64,000 nucleotides of DNA, from NCBI GenBank assembly GCA_963978545.1, contig OZ021724.1:98687792-98751791 (forward strand), given 5' to 3'. Shown here piece by piece: positions 11,691-23,674 of the stretch (positions are counted from its first letter, which is position 1; each line of letters starts with the position of its first letter). The DNA comes from Linyphia triangularis. Its lineage: Eukaryota > Arthropoda > Arachnida > Araneae > Linyphiidae. The position numbers were made by a program, and so were the translations under genes. The notes under the pieces are model-generated. The model ran no database searches. It saw only the letters and a program-made list of their open reading frames with translations, and was not told the origin of the DNA.

Positions 11691-12417
11691 AGAATTTTAT
11701 TTCTTACTTCATATTGTTTCATGTTTTTTGTATCTTTCTATTGATTGTACTACTTTAGTTTCAACTCAAATTAGAAATATGTTATATTTTGTTTTCAAAA
11801 CGCAAAAAAAAAGTAAGGTTTAAAATTAAGTGAATGTTTTATTTCTGAAAAGGGTGTGTTTTAAATTGCGCGTACTTCTCTGTCTCACAGTGCAAAAACT
11901 ATTGGATTTAAAAGTATGAAATCTTGCATATTTGTAGAGAAATGTTTGGGAAATCTGCTGATAAGAAAAATTTTAAGGGGCAAACTTTGTTTTTTAAGTT
12001 ATTATATATCATAGAAAAACAACTTTTTTTAGTCATCTCCAGGGAAATCTAACCACTGTAGAAATCTAATTTTTTGCAAAATAAATGTCTAAATAACAAA
12101 ATATTTTTTTTTTTTAAATAAATTTCTAACTAAAACATTTTCTTTGTTCCTTTTCTGAATTTCGATGTAGTTTTGGAGTTATTAAATATATAAATTTCAA
12201 AAAAAACCCTCGATTTTTAGTTTGCATAAGTGTTTTTTTTTTATATATATATGTAAACAATTTAAAAGTATCGAAAAAAGATAAATTTCTTTTAGTAAAT
12301 TATACCATGTCATAGATCAGATTATTAGGATTCGTTTAAAAAAACGGAATTCAGATTGTGTAAATAGGGAAAAAGATGTGAATAATTTAAGTTACTTAAA
12401 CAATGCATTTTTTTTAA

Positions 12418-12610
12418 AGCTTGGCGTCTATTATCGCTAAGCAGAGCAAAGCAGATCAGAGCGGAGTGGATTAGAGCCAATTACAAGACTGTCAACGTCC
12501 ATTGTAGCTCGAGGCTCGTGCTATAGTAGACATTGACAGCCTTGTAATTGGCTCTAATCCACTCCGCTCTGATCTGCTCTGTTCTGCTTAGCGATAATGG
12601 ACGCCAAGCT
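12418..12610. mobile_element. TTAA-target palindromic MITE
   Basis: The 193-bp element starts AGCTTGGCGTC and ends GACGCCAAGCT, with TTAA on each side (12414-12417, 12611-12614). Its arms of about 85 bp are nearly perfectly complementary, so a transcript would fold into one long hairpin. TTAA duplication is characteristic of piggyBac-type insertion. Confidence 0.85.
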
Positions 12611-13065
12611 TTAACGCATTTTCATTCTCCCATCTTTAAAACAGAAAATGAAGTGTTGCCATGTATAGTATCTTGAATAGTATGGTAAGATTATAGTAGA
12701 ATTGGTGGTTGTGTTACTGGCAACTCATGAATAAAAATAAACAACATGAAATAAAAAATAAAACAAAGAATTAAAAGATATCTCCTCTTTTCAGAATTTT
12801 CCCGTTGCACGTGCTTCTATATATGTCTCACAGTAAAAAAACCCTATTAGATTCAAAGCATGAAATTTTGCATATTTGCAGAGAAATAAGGAGTTCCCAG
12901 TAACGTGGTATATTTCTGGTATTTTTATGGTGCAAAAATTTCACGAGGTATTTTATAAATATAATGATACAGCTCATAAAAACAAAGTTTTTAATATAAA
13001 TCCTTTATATGCATTGCTAATTTTTATGTGCAAATACAACTTCTTGAGATAAGATCGAGTTATAT

Positions 13066-13567
13066 TGTAATGAATTTTTCGTAGAGGAACTGATGATACA
13101 GCTTTAACTAAATAAAATATATAATTTAATCTCCCTTCGAAGGCTCACAAACTTCTTAGAACAACAAAACAATCGCTATCAGATTTCAATACAAGCTACT
13201 GTACATTCAGTTTCGAACACAGCGTTAATTCAGGCTCAGAAAGTAAACATCGGAAGCTTTCTGAATAGCAAACGATTCTCAACGCAATCGCCCTCAATTC
13301 CATTTTAAGTTTCTTTAAATAGTGTCACGGAAGAAATTTCTAGCAAACACCAGCCGGCCAATCGTCTGATCGAAATGCCTTGAAATTTCTCGAATGAGTT
13401 AGGTGTTGCCACCTTTTCCAACCTGAATTATCGCTGTTTAAAAATTAAAAAATAAATAAAAATAGAAAGTTAAAATAAATACTTCAGTGTTTAACAGAAT
13501 GAAATAAAATAGAACTTTAAAATAAATATGTCACTATTTTCAATTATCTACAGACGATTTTGTAGCA
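13066..13567 (-). mobile_element. Solo LTR, family 1-related, copy 3
   Basis: It starts TGTAATGAATTTTTCG and ends TTTTGTAGCA, flanked by ATAT (13062-13065, 13568-13571). It shares the AGGTGTTGCCACCTTTT and CTACAGAC blocks with the LTRs at 8085 and 8835 but is more diverged. No internal retrotransposon region is attached. Confidence 0.65.
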
Positions 13568-13609
13568 ATATGAAGAGCAACGACAAAGAACGATCAGGGT
13601 TTGTTTTTC

Positions 13610-13860
13610 TAAATTCTCGAAAAAAGCTGCTTTAAAGTTTCAAGTTTCAGGGCTTGCATCAGTTGTATTAAGGTTGAGGTAGTTGGTTGCACAAAATATC
13701 ACGTACCATGATATTTATTTCCCAGAGGACTCCGCATGCTTAAACTATCCACTATAGCCCTGCGGTGGGAAAACCTCGATTTCGAAAAAATTGGACTCTG
13801 ATCGCTTTTTGCTGTGACCCTTCATATGCTAAACAAAACTTATCGTGAAAAAATCTCAGA
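13610..13860 (+). repeat. Repeat H, copy 1
   Basis: It matches 52510-52890 (AAAGCTG, TTTAAAGTTTCAAGT, TCACGTACCA, AACCTCGATTT, GCTGTGACCCTTCA). This copy lacks the SINE found in the other one and so preserves the empty target site. Confidence 0.65.
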
Positions 13861-13907
13861 ACAAAAAAAACAAAAAAAAAAGGCTTCGTTAGCACATGCT
13901 ATTGTAT

Positions 13908-14752
13908 TGTAGCATGGACAGATTCGAAAGATTTGAAGCCAAAGCAGATCAAAACTTGCAGAAATTTATTCCAAAATAACTAACTCTTCACAGTTCTCTT
14001 ACAGCTCCAGAACTTCTCGTTCTAGTAGACACAATACAGCTCTTTTCACCTCAATAGAGCACAAAACAGCAGTTAAAAACTTGACAACAACTGCTAAATC
14101 ACCGCAAAAGTCAATGTAATACAGTTCGCTCAGTATCTCCAGTCAACTAATTCAGTGACTCAAAATCCAAGAACTGACTAACCCTACTCACGGCCGTCCT
14201 TATATAGGAGTGGTGAATCTTCACGAAACTTCCAGAGAGAGAAATTTGGAGAACTTTCCAGATCGTAGTCGAAAAGTCCTATACATGTACATGGGATACA
14301 TGTACCTATACATGTACCGAAATAACAAATGGTCACCAAGTTTGGCGACATTTGGCGATTTCTCGCCAAATTTGGCGGCAAAAATTAGTCGCCAAAACCG
14401 TCGCCAACTTGGCTCTATCTCGCCAATTTGGCGAGATTCTCATTACCATAATGTTAAATTCCCTGCTCCTTAAAACTCGCTTCCCAGAGTTACCTCTGTA
14501 AATAACCCTGCGCTGGTTCGAGACTTTCTTTGGGCGTACGGTCTCTTGGACTTGGTCTAGACTTGTTCTAGATCAAGTGGAATAAGAAACAATAACCTCT
14601 GTAAAACCCGTTATCAAGCATTGAGAGGCTCATTGCAGGGAAACCAAACTAACGACGAACTATTGCACTGCCTTAAGCGAAATGTACATAAACGTTCCTA
14701 TTTACAAAATTAGCACTACGAAATATTTACAAATATACAAAAATTCGTAACA
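13908..14752 (-). mobile_element. Solo LTR, family 2, copy 1
   Basis: The plus-strand ends are TGTAGCATGGACAG and AATTCGTAACA, flanked by GTAT (13904-13907, 14753-14756). Read on the minus strand it starts TGTTACGAATTTT, has a dense array of GCCAA/TTGGC motifs (14338-14440 on +), then a CTATATAAGG TATA box, and an AATAAATTTC polyadenylation-like site. That is the expected U3-R-U5 order. Related copies lie at 37895 and 42641. Confidence 0.75.
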
Positions 14753-14759
14753 GTATATA

Positions 14760-16424
14760 TGCTACATAAAGTTATTTATTAATTAGTTAGTTAAATAGGT
14801 ACTTACGATTTTTTTTGTGTATAGTTTCAGCAGTCCGGAGGAAAAAAGAAGACGAGAAAAAAAATTCACTAAAAAGAAAAATCGTGCACTAGAGGGTCAA
14901 ATACGTTCAAGAAAAGTATTTTTTTGGCCAAATATAGAATCCTTTTGAAAGAATAAAAAAATGAATAAAAATAAACAGAAAGTCTAAGGTTCTAATGATC
15001 CATTGTGAAAGTACCTTGGTCGACACCTACAAGTTAATTGATCGCTTGAACTCGACAAACCCACTTAAACTTACACTCTGGGAATCTTCACAGACACCAA
15101 TTATTGATTACTGGGATCTTAAGTGTCACAGGAAAAGGTGGGAGGAACAATTGGAAGATAAACTTCCACTAGAGGTAAATTATCTGAGTGGCTTGTCAAT
15201 AGGTTAGAAAGTTGGGTGGAGGTGTTTTTGTTATGTTGTAAGGTAACACGAGGGTTGTAATGTGTCGAAATATCGTGAGAATATCTCGGATTGGTCTGAA
15301 TCCGGGAACATTTAAGGAATAGAATGAGGAAAACGACCTAAGTCCAATAAAGAAATTTTTTTAGGAGATCCGAAAAATTAAAAACATTCGTATTGTTACT
15401 TAAGGCTATGACTAAGTACCAGATTGAATTTGGACTGATGCTACTGGAGTTCGCACTTTGGGCGTTCTCCACTTTGTTTAGCTTGGTCTTTAGGACATTT
15501 TTCCGTAAAAAAAAGATTTTCGATTTTTTTGGTACTCAGGCCGTTTTGCATTTCTATTCCTCATTTGTTGTCGAGTGGACGTATTCTTCAAATCGCAGGG
15601 AGGGGAAGAAAATGGTAAAAAAGGATAACATTCTGTTGTTTGCAAAGTGTTGGCCGGTGAATTCGGGCTTGTTGAATCCACATTCAAAAACCAAAAACTG
15701 TTAAAAAAAAAAAAAAAACTCATAGTAAAATAAAGCGTATTTAACCAACTGCATAGTAATGTCCGTTATTATAAGGTGTGTAAAAAAAAGGAAAACTTTC
15801 AAAAATTTCTATTAAAAAACAACAATATATATTTGACATAAAACTAGTCAACGAGATGAGACGACAAAATCAGCTACGCCTCTGTGATCAAATGCTCCCG
15901 ACAGACGGTTAAAAACACCGAACAAACTGACAAAATGCCTTTATTAATCTATTAACTTTTAATAATTTTACTGTGTGCATGTTCCAACGACATCAATGTA
16001 CTTATTTTGTAGAAATCAATTACGAGCTAATAGTACAGGTAAAATAGGACATAAAAAATTGGTCCGTTCATGAAACTTGGCAAAAACGTTTCATTTGTCA
16101 TAAAAATTAATAATAAAAAAATCCATAAAAATATTTAGCAAAGTCAGAGGATTTTGTAACTGCAAAATTAATTTTGGAACAAGCTAGGTATGTGACACAT
16201 GTTTTTAGAGTATTTTTTTATGCTGAATCGATTGAAAAAGAAGGCAAGATTATATAACTTATATAAAAAAAAGTTGCAAAAATTTGTAAATTTGAATATT
16301 CCTATCAAGTGTATCAACAATAATAAAATCTTATAAACAAGATTCTAACCAAAAAAAAAACTGTTATTTTATTATTAATTTTTATGTTTTCACAAGTTAG
16401 CTTAAAAAACTTTTAAAAAGGCAA
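14760..16424. other. Intergenic, no supported gene
   Basis: Two open frames (14995-15207 and 15393-15704, + strand) are somewhat less AT-rich than their surroundings. They show no domain I recognise and no splice context, so they are most likely decayed repeat sequence. Confidence 0.4.
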
Positions 16425-16429
16425 AATAA

Positions 16430-17060
16430 TATAACCCATAAAAATAAATCTTTAATATAAATCCTTTATATGCATTGCCAATTATTATATTCATTAACAC
16501 AGCGCCGATTCTGTCAACAGAGAGTGCTTGGTGTTTGATCTAATTTTAAAAATCAAAAACATTTCTATCAGGAAAATGTGCTGCTAACTACATTTTAAAA
16601 TTTGTTCTTTAAAAATGAAGGTAAATTTATGCACTCATTTCCAAATATCTTTAATTTATTCTGATTAAAATAATTTTATAATTTATTTATTAAAAGCATT
16701 TTGGCAACTGGAAAATGTTTCTTCAATAGTCGGTTAAGCCGGATTTACACGCTACCAGTCGGACCTCCAGTTTAGATCGCCAGTTCTGTGACGTCAGCCA
16801 AGCAACCACTGCGCCGTCTATCGGTGATCACGGGAGAGCGCACGTGATTGGTTGATCGGAGTCGCCGGCCCCAGTAAATAGAAAATGTTTGGTTTACTAG
16901 AACCAGTAGCCTGGTGACGTCACATGACGTCACTGGCTAGCGATCTAAACTGGAACCTCGACTGGTAGCGTGTAAATCCGGCTTTAAGTACTATATTAGA
17001 GAGAATGGATGAAGGCAAGGTGGTTTATTAATAGTCCGTAAAGGACCCTTTTAGTGGCAG
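16430..17060 (+). repeat. Interspersed repeat A, copy interrupted by a TTAA MITE
   Basis: AACCCATAAAA, CCTTTATATGCATTGCC and CAGCGCCGATTCTG identify repeat A. It breaks at CGGTTAA and resumes after the MITE at 16738-16983, whereas the copy at 58141 reads CGGTTAAATGCC without a break. Confidence 0.7.
16738..16983. mobile_element. TTAA-target MITE, family 1 copy 1
   Basis: It has inverted ends GCCGGATTTACACGCTACCA and TGGTAGCGTGTAAATCCGGC, with TTAA at 16734-16737 and 16984-16987. A shorter second copy is at 19645-19831. It contains no coding sequence. The TTAA duplications suggest it is mobilised by a piggyBac-type enzyme. Confidence 0.85.
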
Positions 17061-17068
17061 TTACAGCT

Positions 17069-18020
17069 CTAAACATTGCACAACTTTCAATTACACCATA
17101 TTACTGATGCAGATTTATGTCATATACTGTTTTTATAGTTCCGTCATTCGCTTAGAAAAAATGGCCAGTATGGCGATATTTCTTTTGGCGATAATTCTTA
17201 TATTATCCTTTCCTACAAGTGTAACTGGGAAGAGGAGTAAAAACAATCGTTGATTAGCTATATTCAAGCAAAGAGAACTCTGTGTTGAAGGCATTCGTTT
17301 TTCAACTTCTTACGCAATTAAAGCATTTACGTCATGAAGCAAAATTTCGGAGGTGAGGATGTTTAGAACACCTTAAGAGGTTGGTTGGTTGGTTGGTTGG
17401 TTGGTTGGTTGGTTGGTTGGTTGGTTGGTTGGTTGGTTGGTTGGTTGGTTGGTTGGTTGGTTGGTTGGTGGGTTGGTTGGTTGGTTGGTTGGTTGGTTGG
17501 TTGGTTGGTTGGTTGGTTGGTTGGTTGGTTGGTTGGTTGTATTCAGATTATCTGGCGCCGTCAGCAACACGAGGGCTATAATGCGCCGAAACATTCGTCA
17601 TTAAACAAGCCAACATACATTTACAAACACCCATGCCTAACACGGGACTCGAAAACACCTTTGGAGGAATTACCACAGCGATTTTGATCAAAATCCTTAG
17701 AGCCTTTTTTTAGCAATCATTGAAAACAATATTTTTTCAATGGCAGCTACCTTATATGAACATGCGTGATTTTAACGAAAACCTTTATGGTAGGTCCCAT
17801 GGCCACCACCTATCCGCACACCAAATTTGAACATCGTAGGTTAATTTGTTCAGGAGTTAAGCTGACCACAAACACACAAACATACAATTTTTCTAAATCA
17901 CTTTTTTGAAATCATGATGTTCCAAAACATGGAGAAATGCAAAAAAAAATAATCTGTTTCTTTTTATCCGAATGCTATGCTTTCATTACCCTATGTATAC
18001 GTATTGGTAATTGAAAGTAA
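17069..18020 (+). repeat. Interspersed repeat B, copy 4, split by a SINE
   Basis: The left part ends AACACCTTAAGAGG and the right part resumes after the SINE with AACACCTTTGGAGG then ACCACAGCG. The copies at 3870 and 11315 read through this point uninterrupted. Confidence 0.75.
17380..17652 (-). mobile_element. tRNA-derived SINE with giant (AACC)n tail
   Basis: On the minus strand this is a 5'-truncated copy beginning just after the B box (TTCGAGTCCCGTG). The body is followed by about 158 bases of AACC repeat, seen on + as (GGTT)n at 17381-17539. The flanks AACACCTTAAGAGG and AACACCTTTGGAGG match at 12 of 14 positions and are the target duplication. The WLVG-repeat open frames are products of this tail. 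Confidence 0.85.
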
Positions 18021-18362
18021 AAAAAATATATTAAGAACGTCATGGACTTTTTATATTCCAGATATAGGATTACATATTTAAAACTAAGCCGTGTGCTTTT
18101 TCTTTTTAATCCAATCGCTCTAACAAATATTCAAATTATTTTGTTTTGAAATTTTTCTGACTGCGACACTTCGAGAATTATAGCATTTTAAAGGAGGGAT
18201 AATCTTATATGTTTGAATTCTTTAAAAAAAGTTTAAACAATCAAAATACCTTCTGCATATTTTGCATGATCTACTCGATATAATTTTTAAAATCAGAAAT
18301 TAGTTTATTTTTCTAACCTTTTGTAAATTTCTTTTTATGTTTGGGTTGTGCTTTTTAAAATT

Positions 18363-18366
<4 letters not shown>

Positions 18367-18395
<29 letters not shown>
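18367..18395. repeat. Poly(T) tract
   Basis: A run of about 29 T. No LINE body was identified next to it. Confidence 0.8.
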
Positions 18396-18609
18396 GTTCA
18401 AGTGAACCAATGGGCATTATAAATTCAATTTTTCCTCCTTCAAAATACATGAGACTAATAAAGGGAATTGAATAAAAAAAAATGTCCTATAAAATTCACC
18501 AGCTTGGTTTCACAAGCTGCCTACTGACATATTTTTTTTTTCCTTTGTATTATTTCACATTAAATAACGAGTGCTATCACTCATATGATTTTAGTTGAAT
18601 TCTTATTAA

Positions 18610-19625
18610 TCTATATATATAATTCTCTTGCGTGCCGCCCAAATTCGTCTGTATTTCTGTTAGCAAAATGGCAACGACTTCAAACATCCAATCACAAATC
18701 TTCTAAATGTATTTTATGCTCGAATTTCCAAATTCAGCCAATCACAATATATCTTTCGAAATTTGACTAATACAACTGGCATCAGAAAACAACTTGGATT
18801 AGCTATATTTTTTTTTCTTATTACTGTCTACACAAACAAATTATTGCCCATTTAAAACGTATTGATTTAATATTTACAATGATGCAAGATGTGTACATTT
18901 CTTTTGGATTAAAATTTCGGGAACTCTCTTTGTTATACAATAAAACAAGCCAGATTTGTTTGGATTCGGAAAATAACCACAACATATTTATTATGATCGT
19001 TTTCGGCATATATGGCTAAAAAAAACTGAGAACGGAATTTTCTTTAAGAATATTAAGGTTTCCATGCTCACATTCACACCGATTAAATAAATACTTCAGC
19101 ATTTCGGATAAACAATTTGATTGAGTTATTTTTTAAGTATCGCTAAAAGGGATTATGCAAACATATGATTTCTAATATTGCTTCGTTAAGAAATTTTGAT
19201 GTGCAACTTTAATTATTTTGACGCTTAATACAAAACCAGCCCATGAATTTAAATTGCTTTCTGAAATAACTTACCTTTTTTAAATATATGTACGAAAGTG
19301 TTTACTTTTATTGTTTTCCAAAAACGTTTTGCTACGTTGCCAAACTGTCCCTGCTTAACGCGTCTCGACATAAGCAGTAAGATAATGACGTCCAAAGTAT
19401 CGTAGCTCATCATAAATAATCCAACGTTTTCAGTTTCATGGCACAGTATCACTTTTCAAGGATTTTATTGATTATGCAGCTGAAATAGCTTTTTTCTAGG
19501 GCATATTTTAAATGCCTCACTTTGAAGCGAGCGGAGCGAGCTGTGTTCGCGTCGCGAACCAAGGGGATTGCATAGCAATCCAGGGGGTTGGCGAGCGTTA
19601 GCGAGCAGGGGGCGGAGCCCCCTAG
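18610..19625 (+). mobile_element. Non-autonomous Helitron
   Basis: It starts TCTATATATATAATTC after an A and ends GGGGGCGGAGCCCCCTAG before a T. A 5'-TC, a GC-rich 3' hairpin immediately upstream of CTAG, and insertion between A and T without duplication are the Helitron signature. The last 120 bases are strikingly GC-rich (GCGAGCGGAGCGAGC, GGCGAGCGTTAGCGAG) compared with the AT-rich rest. No Rep/helicase coding sequence is present, so it depends on an autonomous partner. Confidence 0.85.
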
Positions 19626-19644
19626 TAATACTAAATTTACTTAA

Positions 19645-19831
19645 AGCCGGATTTACACGCTACCAGCCGGGCCTCCAGTTTATCTATCCAGTTTTGTGAC
19701 GTCAGCTAAGCAAGCGTTGTGCCGTCTATCGGTGATCATATCGTGGATATCGACCAAGCCTGGTGACATCACATGACGTCACTGACTGACAATCTAAACT
19801 GGAACCTCAACTAGTAGCGTGTAAATCCGGC
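19645..19831. mobile_element. TTAA-target MITE, family 1 copy 2
   Basis: It has the same ends as 16738-16983 (AGCCGGATTTACACGCTACC; AGCGTGTAAATCCGGC), with TTAA at 19641-19644 and 19832-19835. It lies 19 bases after the Helitron end. It is internally deleted relative to copy 1. Confidence 0.85.
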
Positions 19832-19849
19832 TTAAGTGATAAAGTTCTT

Positions 19850-21320
19850 ACTGCCAGAAAAAGATATTGAAATGTAAGTTTAGCACGGCTCTAAAAGCAG
19901 TAAGACATAGGTCAAACTAAAATGTATACGTTTAAAATCCACCTCTCAAGAATGTGAGTACGCTTCTTCAGTTAGTTGCTTCCACTTTTTTTTTTTTTTT
20001 TTTGTATTTTTTATTGAATGGAATATATTTTAACATAATTTTTTTTAATTAATTCTTAATATGCCGTTGCAAATTAAAGCTATATATTATAGCATTCGAA
20101 TAGTTCGATTATAGAAATATTTTGTCTTAAAATTTACTTCAATTTATCGTTTGGCGCTAATACTGTGTTAAATTAAAAAAAATGGTTTGGCAGATAAATG
20201 CTGATAATGGTTGTTCGATATTTTACATCAGTTCCAAACATGACGTCATCCATTGAATTAGCTGAGCCATAGACTAAGTATTCTCTAGACTGTCAACTCA
20301 TTCTGACCGATTCTGCCCCCAGTAGTTACTAAACGAACTAATATATCTTCAAAGATTGATTGGTTGATTGGAATCTTGGATGCTTTTACATTTTGTATCA
20401 CATTTTTTTGTTTTTTAAATAATAAAAAATAAAATTTATGATTTTTAAAAATATTTAAAATATTTAAAAATGCTTTCATGGCGAAATAAATGTTAACAAA
20501 AAATAGAATTGTAAAAAATTCTATTTTTGTTATTCTAACGACATAGCGAAGATTTAATTTTATTTGTTAGATTATCGTTTGATTTTAATTGGAAGATTTA
20601 ATATTTTGATTCAATTTATATTAAAAGCTAATTACGAGTTAAAATTCTCATGCACTTACGTTATTTGCATATCTAATTGAGATTTCATTTCATTTTATGA
20701 AAAAATAACAACGAATTATTTCTTAGTAATAATTTATTGAGATTGCTGTGTGTGTCTTCCTTTATTATTATTATTATTGTGTTTTATATTCTTCTTGTTG
20801 TTGTTTTTATATTAAAGTTGTCGATATTTTATTAATATTGTTGGTAATATTATATTTTTAATTTTATTATCATTATTTTTAGTATTTAATGAAGCATTTA
20901 AACTTTATTTGTAAAATTGTATTTGAAATATAAACTTTACCTGTAGTTAAAAGCAAGCAAGAACTTATTTGTAAAAAAAAAAAAAATAATAATAATAATG
21001 TATAAAAAAAATTCTTACGTCAATACAGTTTTGTAAAAATATATTGATATATTTTCAAAATGCAATGTTTCAGTAATTCATCCATTGAAAAAGTTCGTTC
21101 AAAATTAATAAAAAGGTATTTGGTGATATTTTCTGCTGCTAATTTCTTATTACAAAGCTTTAACACAACCTAATAAGAATTTTAAAAAAAAACTAATTTT
21201 ATTTGTGCATTAAATAAAATTAATTTAGCAAATAAATTCGACTGCAACTTTAACTTTATAATTAATAAAAAAAAACTCCAATCTGCTGGTTGAATAAAAT
21301 TTAAAGTTACGAAACATAAG
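19850..21320. other. Intergenic, very AT-rich, no gene seen
   Basis: Contains short TTA/TTG trinucleotide runs near 20760-20815 and nothing coding. Confidence 0.5.
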
Positions 21321-21718
21321 ATAGTACAGGAGATATAGGCTATAGGTGGAACTAATTCCCACAGAAGCGGCGATTGAATTTTTGAGCTCGTGGAGGATAT
21401 CTTTTTGACATACTAAAAGTCTAGAAAAATCTGAGCGTGCAAAATGCGTTTTTTGGCCGCCATCTTGGATTTTTTTTGTAAAAATCATAAAAAGTCATGT
21501 GTGGTATCAAATTACAGAAAATTTTATGCTGAAAAAGATTATCATTTTGGTTTTAAAAAGTACAAATAATTAGCAAAATAGTGACCAAAAAACTAAAAGC
21601 TTATGCAGTGTTAAAAATCCTTTTTATTAATAAATAATAAAATAGTTTTATAATACGAATGCATCATGCATTTCGTCAATATTTTTCATCTTACATAAGA
21701 AAAAAGCTATATCTATTA

Positions 21719-22680
21719 CTATTCTTTTGAAATATTTTGTTTCGGTGTACTATTTGTGCAATCTCTACCATCAGAACAGTTACAACCTATCTCGGTACAT
21801 TTCAAGCCATTACGTCGACACGTAAATCTACCACACGGTTCATTTGTATACGTTTTCCATGTGCAGCGGACCTTGTTCAACAATAACTCTGGTGCAGGGC
21901 TCATTTCACACGTTATGGGCTGTAGTTGGTCTCCTACTTTTTCCAACCCTACACTTGACAATATTAGTGTTCATAGTTTTCCAACAATAACATTGTAAAT
22001 GATCGCGGAGAAGATGATAAACAGCAGCATCTTCTGTAGGTGGTAGTCTTACCATATTAAATTCACTTCCACCGTACAATGATATCAATGTTTTGGTACC
22101 AATATCTGTAAGTTCTTTTCTGATCCAAACGAATCAATATTAAATTCCTTACATTTCTAAAAATGTCTATATGCTGCCTATTTACTTTTACCAAATAAAG
22201 AGCTTATGATATCGCATCTAGTTAAAGCATGTGAAAAGAGAATAATTTTGTATCCCTTATCCTAAGCACATGTTGCACCTTTAATGTTACGTTTTTTTAT
22301 CGCCGGAAGTAGGAGGCAAACAAATATTTTGTGTATTATGGTAAATCAAAAGTACAAAGATATCGGTGTCCTCAGCAACAACTGTTACACGCATTTTTTC
22401 TGCTAAGGACAGTGCCGTTTTCACTATAACTGTATCAGTATCATCTGTAGCATGAATCACAATGTGGCCATTCTCTTCTAAGTGTTTTCCAAACATGGTT
22501 ATAAAGGACTGTATATTTTTTTATTGGAAAGAAAGGGTCCTTTGCCAATAAGAAGTGGATAGCTCTCAGTAAATTTCACTGTTACTGATGATTGTTTTGT
22601 GCGTATCTGATGCTCTATATCCTTTGTACTGGAGATGATATAGCCACCAAATACTATTGTCACAACTTGATATTGCTTAT
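21719..22680 (-). pseudogene. Transposon-associated PIN-like protein remnant (left arm)
   Basis: Pieces in several frames read VTVKFTES, then EENGHIVIHATDDTDTVIV, VVAEDTDIFVLLIYH, HALT-CD, and a cysteine-rich end GRFTCRRNGLKCTEIGCNCS. The order of an acidic DDTDTVIV, an EDTD strand motif, an HA-TGCDT motif and a C-terminal zinc-knuckle-like cysteine cluster is one I recall from multi-copy uncharacterised proteins in arthropod and cnidarian genomes with a PIN/FEN-like fold. That family link is from memory. Several stops and frameshifts break it. Confidence 0.6.
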
Positions 22681-22789
22681 AACAAAATGATTACTATATA
22701 GTTGTAATGCATTTGAAAATTTCCCAGTTTTTGGCCATGGTTTAGTGAAATTAACAGAGAGCTTTCCACTTCTTATTGGCAAAGGACCC

Positions 22790-23674
22790 TTTCTTTCCAA
22801 TAAAAAAATATACAGTTCTTTATAACCATGCTTGGAAAACACTTAGAAGAGAATGGCCACATTGTGATTCATGCTACAGATGATACTGACACTGTTATAG
22901 TGAAAATAGCACTGACCTTAGCATAAAAAAATACATGTAACAGTTGTTGCTGAATACACCGGTGTCTTAGTACTTTTGATTTACCATAATACTTTTGCAG
23001 TCTTCTACTTCCAGGGATAAAAACCGTAATATTAAATCGGTGCAACATGTGCTTGGCGATAAGGGATGCAAAATTATTCTCTTTTCACATGCTTTAACCG
23101 GATGCGATACCACAAGCTCTTTATTTAGTAAAAGTAAATCAGCAGCATATAGATATTTTTGGAAATGTAAGGAATTTAATATTTGTGCTACTCTGTTTGG
23201 ATCAGAAAATGCTAACAGAAACGAACTCACAGATATTGGTATCATTGTAAGGTGGAAATCCAAAGACTGAGAATCTGAACCTACTACGATAAAATATCTA
23301 CTTGAAAATAATCACAACTGCCAAAAGTGAATTTAATATTGCAAGATTACCACCAACAGAATATGCTGCTGTTTACCATCTTCTCCGCGATCATTTACAA
23401 TGTTGTTGTTGGAAAACTATGAACATTAATATTGCCAAGTGTGGGGTTGGAAAAAGTAGGAGACCAACTACAGCCCATAACGTGTGAAATGAGCCCTGCA
23501 CCAGAGTTATTGTTGAACAAGGTCCGCTGCACATGGAAAACGTATACAAATGAACCGTGTGGTAGATTTACGTGTCGACGTAATGGCTTGAAATGTACCG
23601 AGATAGGTTGTAACTGTTCTGATGGTAGAGATTGTACAAATAGTACACCGAAACAAAGTATTTCAAAAGAATAG
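22790..23674 (+). pseudogene. Transposon-associated PIN-like protein remnant (right arm)
   Basis: This mirrors the minus-strand remnant. It shows LGKHLEENGHIVIHATDDT, then FSHALTGCDTTSSLFSKSK intact at about 23085-23140, and the cysteine-rich end RFTCRRNGLKCTEIGCNCS at about 23560-23620. The GCDTTS motif is preserved here and degraded in the left arm, while the EDTD block is better preserved in the left arm. The two arms have decayed separately. Confidence 0.6.

Noticed and set aside
17373..17687. Open frames of repeated WLVG or NQPT residues
   Set aside because: They are the translation of the (GGTT)n SINE tail in several frames.
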